This document shows, piece by piece, positions 55,507-64,000 of a stretch of 64,000 nt of DNA (within the stretch, counting starts at the first letter, position 1; each line of letters starts with the position of its first letter). The notes under the pieces were generated by a model. The model saw only the letters and a list, made by a program, of their open reading frames with translations. It ran no database searches and had not been told where the DNA came from. The stretch covers positions 3,621,001-3,685,000 of the forward strand of contig BTPP01000001.1 of NCBI GenBank assembly GCA_037102815.1. The letters run 5' to 3'. The stretch comes from Neurospora intermedia (lineage: Eukaryota; Ascomycota; Sordariomycetes; Sordariales; Sordariaceae). Position numbers and translations under genes: made by a program.

Positions 55507-58128
55507 CTATACGGACGCCCCTCCACTGCCACCCACATCAGAATTGCGGTTGCCTGTGAGTATCGCCAGCTCGATATTTCCCATCGAATTTGGGGGGACG
55601 GCCTGCGATGCATCTGGGGTTTGAGATGTTGCTGTACCTGGTGAGTTCCTGGCAACTCCTGAATGATGGCTGCCTTCAGCGATTGTTGATTCCAGCCCCG
55701 TCGCTTGACCAACTAACGGAACATGCGTAGGGGTCCCAGTAACGGCACCGGATTCTGTCGCCCGCACCGCCTCATAAAACTGAAGGCCATGAGGTGGTAT
55801 GGCAAAAGGCTGGCCAGGAACAAAGTGGAAGGGGTTCGTAACGAGGTGCTGCTGTGGCTGTATCGCAGGTGGTGGCGGTGGCAGCAACTGTTCTGTGGAT
55901 GCCACGCCCTGTATAGGGAACGCAGTACCGCCCATAACCGCATGGTGATCATGCAGCATTGGCTGCGTGTCAATTACCATCTCGCTCCCATCTTCCAAGC
56001 CATCATCGTCGTCTACCGCATCAGGCTCGCCATCGTCAATGAACGCAGCTGCTGCGCCATGGTGACCAGGTGGAGTGACCTGCATGGGGTTGACTGCTGT
56101 TCCTGGGAAAACGGGGCCGGCTCGGTTCGGCACTCCTTCGTCGATTGGTCTTGCACCACGAGCGATCTCTGTCAGATTGTGCTCGCTGTTCAGGTAGCGC
56201 CGAAGATTCGTCACCCCCTGGCCGGAAAAGACGCAGAAAACGGCTCTCTGATGTTCGGTGAACTCTGTAGGTTTCGTTAGCCCTTGAACTTTATGGTGAA
56301 TCGCTTGGGAGGGATTATCAGCATACCAGCTGGTGCCTCGCGGCAGAAACTCTCCAAATCCTCCCGCAGGAACGCTTGGACACCCGTAACACTCAAGTGA
56401 GTGAGACGAGGGCATGCGTTCAGAAGTCTTAGGACACTCTAAGGGAAAATGTTAGGATCACAACCGAGATGGATAATTCACGATTTCACTTACCCTCAAT
56501 GTCAGGTTGGTGCAATAGCTCAAATGAACCCTCTCAAGGCTGCTGTGGTGCATGTTGTTGTAACAGTCCCCGGGAACAAGATTACCGTCAGCATCTCTGC
56601 GAGGCCGGCGTTGATTCGCCCTAGCAAGAGCGTAGACACTCTCATCTGTGATATTTGAACATTTGACCAATCCAATGCGCTTAAGCTTGGGCAAAGTAGC
56701 AAGTCTCACGACAGAGTCATCTGTCAAATGGACGCAGCAACCGAGGTCGATGTATCGAATCCGGTTACAACATTGAACCAGACGTTTGACAGCTTCATCT
56801 GTGATGTTTCCGCAGTGGCCCAGATGGACATAGTGCAAATTCTTGCCCAGCCTGGCGATAGCGAACACAGCAGCATCTGTGATGTTACGACACTTCGCGA
56901 GCACGAGGTTGCGCAGGCGAGGAGCTACATCAATGATCTTCTCAACAGCTCGGTCCGTCAGTCTGGAGCAAGACGTCAGGTCTAGGATTCGGAGTTGCTC
57001 GTAGGTCTTGTTTGGAGGTAAGGAAAGGAATGCAGAGTCGTCAATCAAATCGCAACTCGCAAGGCGGAGCTCTCGAAGAGCTTTGCCTTTAGACATGAGC
57101 GCCGTAACCGGATCGTTCCCAATTAGGCGGCATTGGTGAAGATCGATCTCGAGGATGTTGGGGCAATTCTCAGCGAATGCGATGACGGCCTCGTCAGTCA
57201 CCTGAGCACACTCGTTCAATTTCAACTGCATGGACAAAAGACGTCAGCGTTTGCTTTCATACCCAGATTCTCACCACCAAAGGCAAAGCTACCCCGTTCA
57301 CGGGGCGATGTAGTGATAAGAACTTACCCTCTTGATAAATCTGCAGCTCTGCGCCAGCTGCACCAGACTCGCGACTGAGATCTTGGTGCAGTTGGAGATA
57401 TTGAGGCCCTGTAGTCTAGAGCACTTTTCCGCCACAGCGTTGATAGAAGTTTCCGTGATGTCTTCCATGCCAGAAATGTCGAGAGCCAGGAGGCCAGTGT
57501 TGTTCCGTAGCAATTTGAGGAGACCAGCATCCGTGATGCGTTTGCAACCAGTCATGGTCAGTCGCTCGACACGACTGCACATTTCCAAAGACTCGACACT
57601 GCCATCGTTGAGTTCGGGAGCGAGGGCTGACAAATTGAGTCGCCTGATGAAATGTCGGTAGGCGAAGTACGGTCGTGGCGCACTGAGAGTTTGGCAGATG
57701 ATCGTGTGTCGTTCCCAGGATGAGCAAGCTGGACGGTGCCACAGAATTTCCACTGCATTCCGAGCCCATGACTTGCACGTCAGCATGACATGGAGAATAT
57801 CTGAGGAGGTTGTGAGTTTGACGAAGATGGCAATGAGTAGTTCGTTGGGCAAGCGATTAATAGGCGCTACACGGCACTCCTCATCGGCGACTTGCATGTT
57901 CTCGATATTGGGAACGCCTAGCGACGACTGGGAGTCGTTCGCAGCGAGAAAGAAGTCGGATTCTTCATTGTCGACGGGCGGAGGGGTGCTCGACGACGAG
58001 GTTGATCGTGAATCGTCTTGAGCCTGCTGTTGGGCGGCCTCCGAGTGGGCTTCGGGAGCCGCGTCCCCGTGGGCCATCGGTGTTCTCCGGTCGTCGGCGA
58101 TTATGTCGAGAGAAGCACGTAGCCTCAT
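55507..58128 (-). CDS. grrA: F-box/LRR protein, SCF subunit GrrA (Grr1 homologue)
   Basis: Joined complement(55507..56264, 56327..56438, 56494..57225, 57328..58128), 800 aa from ATG 58128; in-frame ATGs at 58209 and 58077 are alternatives. It is the substrate receptor of an SCF ubiquitin ligase. Yeast Grr1 targets G1 cyclins and glucose-signalling factors; Aspergillus GrrA is needed for ascospore formation. The F-box is at about 90-135 (INRLPNELLIAIFVKL ... CKSWARNAVEILWHRP). A long array of cysteine-type leucine-rich repeats follows to about residue 545, for example VERLTMTGCKRITDAGLLKL and LRNLVLAKCRNITDAAVFAI. The 250-residue C-terminal tail is Pro/Gly/Gln-rich with an acidic run (DDGEPDAVDDDDGLEDGSE). 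All three introns (102, 55 and 62 nt) keep the repeats in register. Confidence 0.93.
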
Positions 58129-60743
58129 GATAAAAGTCGTGCCAGTCTGGTGGCAAGCGAAGAGAGATGTGTAGAGTCGTCGAGCAAGTTGTCGGGAGGA
58201 GCGCGACAAGAGGCAAGGCGATGGATGACTAAGTAAGCGCGAGGATCGGTTGATTGCTCGTCGGGGTGGGTTGAAGGTGCTAGGGGGACCAGGGCTGCAG
58301 GTTGATCAAATGCCAGGTCAAGGGAGCCTCTGCTTATTGGCAGGTAGACGGTAGAAGACTAGGAGTAACGAGATGGTCCTCAGAAAGACGGGAGGGAACT
58401 CGGGGCGGCGTGAGCGGAGGGTGGAGGTTCGGTTCAAGTTGGTCAAGAAGCCGCCGAGATGGGGTGCCGACGGGTTGGTAGCACTGGCGCCTCTTGTCTT
58501 TCAAGCGTGCTATTTATCGTATACAGGTACAAAGAATGGAAAGTTGTTGTCGGGGGGAAAGGACGAAGAATTGTCGATGATGGCGATTTGTGTTGCAAGG
58601 TTAATGGGGCTCGCTTGCTTGAAGAGGATGCCCGGTTGAGCAAGAGAAGATGCCCGGGGTTTAGAGGTATTGTTGGTAGCGGGAAACCGACAGCGGCACT
58701 GGAAGCTGCACTGACTGTGCAGGGCCTTCACTAGAGGTACCTACCTACCTAGCACGTAGGTTTGGACGGAGTGCTTAAAATGCGGATGGAAAGGGAATGG
58801 GCGAAACCTGGCTGGCACAAGGCGAGACAGGGCAACAGGACGAGTGGGGAAAAGCTGCAGCGTCAGTGAGCGGCACTGAAGTGGAAGCAGGCACCTAGCA
58901 TCCATTTCCCGGTCACGCTCTCGGGTCACTGCCGCTCTCAACGGTCGGGCGTAAACCTCCGATCCAGCTCGTCTTGCTGAGGTCTTCGTATTCTTCCTGG
59001 AGGATTTGACGGATCGTGCCCTGTTCTTTCTTGGAAATTCCTAACATCCACATACCTCTACGAATTATGGCCGGCCCCGTTTGATCGCCAGTTGGTGGGC
59101 GAATATGGCGGGCCGCTACTGCCCGATATCGAGAGCCAGATGCCATGCAGGTTACGCCATTGTAGCAGTTATGTACTACCGACCTAGATATTCAGGGGAT
59201 GGGCAGTGGAGGTCCCGTTACACGCCAGTCCTGTCGCTATCTAGCGTGGTGTAGACGCAGCGGGCTGTCCGTCGGCGGCTGTATAGGTAAGGTAGGTGTA
59301 CCTGTACTGTAGTCATTGTCCCTTTGCATCCACGTTCTCGACGGGAGTTTCCATGCATAGCCTATCTCCATTTGCTCTCATACAGCTAGCTAGTAGTATC
59401 CCACAAATTATCATTCCCATGCTATTGGCTAGGTTGGGAAGAGCCGTGACGGTAGGCAAACACTAGTCGTGATCACTGCGCACCGACACATCGAGACATA
59501 CGGGAGACTCCAAATTCCAGAGTTCCCAGGTCCGGACTTGACAAAGTCTGGTGACTGTCCTGCAGCCTCATGACATACAATGTGTGTAGACCCCTCTTGT
59601 TGATGCAACAACACAGATCTCGAGAGCCATCAGCTGGTGCAACTCTGTGACATCAAACCATCACAACAGGTACTAGGAGGAGTGGACAGTTCGGATAGTG
59701 TCAGCAAAGACAAGCCAATTTCCTCCTCTAATCATCATAGGGCGATGGCCATACGGTGGCCAGCAAGGTTCAGCTAGCGAGTGATTGTCCGTCCCATCCG
59801 AGACCCAGCAATTTTCGGGCTAGAGTCTGGAGTTTGGACGTCGTTTGTCAACATTAGAAGAAACAGGTTCGGGATAGTGGCACTAAGTACTAGGTAGATA
59901 TCTCTAGGATTGTCGTTTGGAGTCGAGACTGAGCGTGCCAACTGCCATTTCGAGATCTTTGTTTAGGCCTCAAAACGCAAGGGAAGATAATGAGCCCGAC
60001 AGTAGCAGAGCCTTCCCAAACCCATGCTGCACATTGAGGTTGTATTGAGGTCGCTCGAGAACGAGACTGATCAGATGTGCAACGGTTATTCGCCCATGGC
60101 GCTCTGCATGGCGCTTAGAGCCCGACGGTCGCTGGCCAGCCGATATTCAATAGTGTAAATGATGCGCGAATCTCGACCCTCTGCCGATGCTTTGGAACTT
60201 GGGGTCAGTTCCTGGTAAGGCCTGCGCTTTGTTCGCATACCTCTCTCTACATTAAACTACTCTACATAACCCCGCGACGAACCCTGGAGAGCCTGGTTTT
60301 GTCACTTCAGCTCGTCCCACCTTGGGATGTCCGAACCGTACCTCTATCACCAATGGGAGGGCGACCTCATACCTTAGATAGGGGGTATTGTCAAAAGAAC
60401 TGATGATGGGAGCAGAAGAGGAGAAAAGGGGAAGAGAAGTAAGGAGAAACTTTGTTTTTGTTTTTTATATATTCATATACTAATATGGACCATGAAGCTG
60501 AACTCGGAGGAGACTGGAAAGACTTGTCTGCGAATCGGCCATCAAGAGCAACTAAATAGTAATGATGGAAGGCAAAAGCACAGGCAAGGAGCATGGAAGC
60601 GGAGGCTTGCTCCTGATGAGTAGGTACATACATAGTATTCCTTCGATGACTATTCACCACCAGGGCATAGTATGGTTTTGCATCCGAATCCACTTCCCTG
60701 GAACCTCGAGGGCCACTCCCGCCGGTCATAATAAATACACTAA
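58129..60743. promoter_or_regulatory. F-box gene promoter and gene-free stretch
   Basis: About 2.6 kb with no supportable gene. The first part is the presumed grrA promoter and leader. A CCTACCTACCTAGC motif lies at 58738-58752. The tract ends at the inverted-repeat element. Short frames on both strands lack conserved features. Confidence 0.4.
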
Positions 60744-61100
60744 TACAGTAGATACCCCTGCTTTTGCAAATAATTCCGGCAGCCCAAATTCTTTGCAAAA
60801 GGGGGGGTTTTGCAAAAGGCGGCACTTGTGCACAGACCAAATATAGGCCTCTTGGTCACTGGTAGGCTACCGTTGGACCAAAAAGTGGGTCGACTGGGGT
60901 GCCTGTCCCCTCGGTACAAGGGTATAAGTGTGCCGCCCCACCAAAATTACACCCCTGCTTTTGCAAATCCGGGCTATGAGCGTTGCAAATTGCAGTTAGC
61001 AATCCTAACCACCAGAGGGAATGCGGGCAACCAGATTCTTTAGCAATAGGGGGGGTTTTTGCAAAAGGAGGGGGTTGCAAAAGCAGGGGTATCTACTGTA
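60744..61100. mobile_element. MITE-like inverted-repeat element with TA target duplication
   Basis: A 353-bp element (60746-61098) with perfect 24-bp terminal inverted repeats that begin CAGTAGATACCCCTGC and end GCAGGGGTATCTACTG, flanked on both sides by TA. CAGT-type ends plus TA duplication are characteristic of the Tc1/mariner/pogo (Fot1) superfamily. It has no transposase frame, so it would be non-autonomous. Inside are further repeats. A roughly 44-bp direct repeat (about 60777-60820 and 61024-61067) has the pattern ATTCTTTGCAAAAGGGGGGG. A second copy of the end-like CCCCTGCTTTTGCAAAT lies at about 60952-60968. An inner inverted pair GGCGGCAC / GTGCCGCC-like lies at 60818 and 60928. TTGCAAAA recurs throughout. 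Confidence 0.85.
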
Positions 61101-61691
61101 TGCATCATCGGAATCGCGCCGCGGGGGTGGGGGGTTATCTTGGATGGTCGATATCGGTCGAGGCAGCTTAGTGTACAAGTAGCACGTAGAATACCTTAGA
61201 GATGAAACAGTGAGATTCTTGTGGTTTGTAGGGCAGTCAGGAAGGCCATCGGCAACTTCACTTTCTGACGACGGGAGATGCTCAGAGGTTAGGTTGCATT
61301 CATTATCGTCCTGCGATACCGATTTGGTTCATCGAATTGCTAGTGTCCTTAACAATGAGTAACAATTTCGCAGCCACTTTTGCAGATAACTCGAAGTCAT
61401 CCAGAGATTTACTGTTAAGCCTCTGAACTCGAATTGAGCGCCCATCGCTGGCCACTGCGAAGCTCAGCTACCTACCTAGCAAAGCCATGTCAATCTCGTC
61501 TTCTGGTTACGGAGCTAGAGCCAGCATCACCAACCTCAAAAGCTTCTAGACCCAAGCGACTAGGACAAGGTCTTCAGGAATTGCACAAGATCGATGTGCA
61601 ACGCTTGGACATGAGGTTAACCAGTCAAGTTACTCAACTGATCTTTCTTTGCACAGAACAGCCCTGAAGCTTGCAACAGTCCACGACAATC
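61101..61691. promoter_or_regulatory. Upstream region of AIM18
   Basis: About 590 bp containing the promoter and leader of aim18, with a CTACCTACCTAGC motif at 61470-61482. No gene was recognised. Confidence 0.4.
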
Positions 61692-62867
61692 ATGCTTCGC
61701 CAGTCGACCTTCAAGCAACTGCCCAGGTCCTTTGGATCCGCGGCCAAAGCCGCAACACGAACTCCAGCTTCGCGCCGAACCTTCCTGAGCCCTCCGCGAA
61801 GCCAACCCAATGAGCACCTCAACCGCCTTGACGTCAACAAGCTCTCGGAGCAACAGCTCAAGTATGCCCGCAACCGCCGCGCCTTCCTCTGGACGGGACT
61901 TTTCTGTAGCGTCAGCTCCATGATCTACGTTGGCTACCTCATCAAGCTCGAGCTCAAGAAACCCATCCAGGCCGACTCCAGCCTGCCTTCGACCGATCCT
62001 CTCGCCGGCACCAACGCCGCCGAGCGCAAAGTAGTCTTGCGCGACGAAAAAGGCCACGAACTCGTCCCAACCGGCAACAGCACCGTCCCAACTTTCCCGC
62101 GTACGCTCGAGCTCGGTAGCTTTGAGGGGGCCATCGCCCCCGCCCCCGGCCCCTCCGCCTCGGGCTTGGCCCCGACAATCACCGGCCCCGACCAGACCGA
62201 GTACACCCTCGTGGGCTTCGGGCTGCGCACCGTCACCTTCATCGGCATCCAGGTCTACGTGGTGGGTTACTACGTCGCCACCGCCGACGTGGCCTCGCTG
62301 CAGTCGGCGCTGACCAAGAAGGTCAACCCGATTGCCACAACGCTCGTAGCCGGCGAGCGCGACCAGCTGCGCACCGATCTGCTTGACCCCGCCAAGGGTG
62401 AAGAAATCTGGGACGGCTTGCTGGCGAACGGAATCCCTGCGCGGTCCGTCTTCCGTGTGATTCCCGTGCGCGACACCGACTTCCACCACTTGAGGGATGG
62501 CTTCGTGCGTGCTATCCAGGCTAGGGCTGGTAAGGTTGGCGACGAGCAATTTGGCGAGGCGATGAAAGACTTCAGGCAGATTTTCAACCGCGGAAAGGTT
62601 CCGGCGAAGCAAGAACTTCTGTTAATCCGCGACGGACAGGGTAAGTTGAGCGTTGTGTATGACGATGGCGGCAACAAGAAGGAAGGGAGGCCGGCAGGGA
62701 GACAGTTGGTTGGCACCGTTAATGACGAGCGTGTCTCACGTGCTCTGTGGCTGAACTACTTGGCTGGTAAGAAGGTTGCCAGCGAGCCGGCGAGAAAGAG
62801 CATAGTCGAGGGCATCATGGAGTTTGTGGAGAGGCCGGTTGGAACCATCGCGGCTCAGGTGGTATAG
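61692..62867 (+). CDS. aim18: AIM18 homologue, mitochondrial chalcone-isomerase-like protein
   Basis: Single exon, 391 aa. AIM18/FMP22 proteins are mitochondrial and carry a chalcone isomerase fold. A haem-related role has been reported for yeast members, but the biochemical function is unsettled. The N-terminus is a typical presequence (MLRQSTFKQLPRSFGSAAKA, then ASRRTFLSPPR). A basic segment and a transmembrane helix (AFLWTGLFCSVSSMIYVGYL, about 64-83) come next. The CHI-like domain (about 165-390) includes YTLVGFGLRTVTFIGIQVYV, VVGYYVA and WLNYLAGKKVAS. The start is the ATG opening the presequence. The length is normal for fungi. Confidence 0.9.
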   Translation: MLRQSTFKQLPRSFGSAAKAATRTPASRRTFLSPPRSQPNEHLNRLDVNKLSEQQLKYARNRRAFLWTGLFCSVSSMIYVGYLIKLELKKPIQADSSLPSTDPLAGTNAAERKVVLRDEKGHELVPTGNSTVPTFPRTLELGSFEGAIAPAPGPSASGLAPTITGPDQTEYTLVGFGLRTVTFIGIQVYVVGYYVATADVASLQSALTKKVNPIATTLVAGERDQLRTDLLDPAKGEEIWDGLLANGIPARSVFRVIPVRDTDFHHLRDGFVRAIQARAGKVGDEQFGEAMKDFRQIFNRGKVPAKQELLLIRDGQGKLSVVYDDGGNKKEGRPAGRQLVGTVNDERVSRALWLNYLAGKKVASEPARKSIVEGIMEFVERPVGTIAAQVV

Positions 62868-63303
62868 ACAATACGAATAATAAGAAGCCCATTGATTGAG
62901 GAAATTACAAGCCTTTTCAGCCCAGATTGGGTTGAATCTAAGCAGAAATGCATCAGGCGCGTTTTTGCACTCATGATCACGATTCCAAGCTTTGCGCACA
63001 CGTATGACCATGATGTTGGGGTATTCCAATGCTTTTATTTTCGCAAAACCGCTTCAGACGAATAACCACCCTTTGATAGATGCCTGGGTATCCCATCCCG
63101 CAATTACAAAAACTACTAGCAGAAGTAGAGGCCCATGGCGCCACGCACACCACGGAGCTCTCGTGATGTTTCCCACCTTATGGGCATCTCGAGCGCCTTT
63201 CCCCTTTGCCAACGGTTCTCCCTATAGATGTTTCTTTCAACCCAGACAGTTGTGTCCTTCGAGAACACCGAGGTTGTTTCTAACGTGTCTTGCGGAGAGC
63301 GAC
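62868..63303. other. Convergent 3' region, AIM18/glutaredoxin
   Basis: About 440 bp between convergent stops. No gene was recognised. Confidence 0.4.
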
Positions 63304-63955
63304 TTACAGAGCGCCCGCCTCTTGGAGGAGCTCTTGGATCTTCTTGCCGTTCTTGCCGTTCTTGACAACAGCCTCGAGATCGGAGTTACCGCCAATGTGC
63401 TGCTTGCCAATGAAGATGTTCGGGACAGTGCGCTGGCCGGTCAACTTGAGGAGAGCGTCCTGGACATCGGAGCCATCGCTTTCCTGGTTGAGCTCGTAGG
63501 TAGCGTACTTGGCATTGAGGCCGTCGAGGATTTGCTTGGTGTTGGAGCAGTAGGGGCAGTAGGACTTGCTGAAAACAACTGTTTGCGACGATCAATCGTT
63601 AGCAATGGGTTCCCGCATGCGACTCGCAGCATATTAGCTGCAATTAGCTGCATGGAAGAGCGAAAGCCAGTTTCCAAGTTCATTGGTACAGGCGAGAGCA
63701 AAGATCGGAATAGCGAGCCTCCGCAAGAGATACACGATAAGGGTTCTAGAGCGAGCGGTGCATGCACCAGACCGTCGGACTCGCGCACAAAATTCGCACG
63801 TGTAGCGGCCCGTGCCGATGTAGCTGATGGCTTCGCGCGACAACATGTGCCAGTGCGCAGGGGAACGCGGGAAACAGTTGAACGTAGAGTTGTCACATAC
63901 CGACAGCGTTGTCGTTGATCAGCTGCTTAGCCTTCTGAGTAGCGGCGTCGGACAT
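63304..63955 (-). CDS. Dithiol glutaredoxin
   Basis: Joined complement(63304..63578, 63901..63955), 109 aa from ATG 63955. It reduces disulfides and glutathione-mixed disulfides using GSH. The active site CPYC is at residues 26-29 in VVFSKSYCPYCSN. The cis-proline loop GQRTVPNIFIG and the glutathione-binding GG in QHIGGNSDLEA are present, and it ends LLQEAGAL like fungal Grx1/Grx2. The intron is long for this genome (322 nt) and splits a Val codon. The frame is open upstream to another ATG at 64000, exactly the window edge. That adds MSFIFRRFFSSTTST, so a longer, possibly mitochondrial form (at least 124 aa) is plausible. Confidence 0.93.
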
Positions 63956-64000
63956 GGTTGATGTTGTGCTGGAGAAGAAGCGGCGGAAGATGAAGGACAT

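Noticed and set aside
60746-61098. Intrinsic terminator or CRISPR-like array explanation for the TTGCAAAA repeats
   Set aside because: Spacing is irregular, the organism is a fungus, and the perfect terminal inverted repeats with TA flanks fit a transposable element better.
1-64000. Dispersed 5S rRNA genes and spliceosomal RNAs
   Set aside because: I looked for the conserved 5S internal box and for U6-like sequence by eye and saw neither; a covariance-model search would settle it.

Overview
The window is filamentous-ascomycete nuclear DNA, almost certainly Neurospora or a very close Sordariaceae relative. Genes are split by short introns (mostly 56-100 nt) with GTANGT-type donors and CTAAC/CTAAT branch points. 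tRNA genes are dispersed and mostly intron-containing, and there are no operons. Several reconstructed protein lengths equal what I recall for N. crassa (SET1 1313 aa, vacuolar ATPase subunit A 607 aa, Mn superoxide dismutase 245 aa), and the order of these genes recalls one N. crassa linkage group V segment. The species call rests on memory plus sequence features, not on a search.

Layout. Bases 1-26,000 are gene-dense housekeeping sequence: GLE1 (mRNA export), a Tlg1/syntaxin-6-type SNARE (-), an ER cyclophilin B, Trm112, a BIG1/Voa1-family ER protein (-), Rrp17/Nop12-type rRNA processing factor, tropomyosin (-), a securin-like protein, the SET1 H3K4 methyltransferase, vacuolar ATPase subunit A, and a DUF4048-type coiled-coil protein (-). 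Bases 26,000-35,100 are gene-poor, with an intron-containing tRNA-Ile, one Zn2Cys6 regulator and a tRNA-Thr. Aminodeoxychorismate (PABA) synthase lies at 35.1-37.5 kb (-). It is followed by about 5.3 kb with no supportable gene.

From 42.8 kb genes resume: a T5orf172/GIY-YIG (Mug113-like) protein, a small unknown protein (-), Mn superoxide dismutase, a secreted Ser/Thr-rich protein and a hotdog thioesterase. Two intron-containing tRNAs (Met -, Tyr +) follow at 53.2-53.8 kb. The rest holds a GrrA/Grr1-type F-box/LRR protein (-), a 353-bp MITE-like inverted-repeat element, AIM18 (chalcone-isomerase fold) and a dithiol glutaredoxin (-) whose possible upstream start touches the window edge.

Neighbours are not functionally linked as pathways. 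Several pairs share short divergent promoters (tlg1/cypB, big1/rrp17, tropomyosin/securin) or convergent 3' ends (gle1/tlg1, trm112/big1, rrp17/tropomyosin). The strongest items for follow-up are an apparent choice of 3' ends in cyclophilin B (soluble HVEL form versus membrane-anchored form), possible dual starts in glutaredoxin and PABA synthase that would add mitochondrial-type leaders, an unannotated-looking securin, and the inverted-repeat element. I found no convincing CRISPR, phage, rRNA or long RIP-degraded transposon sequence.
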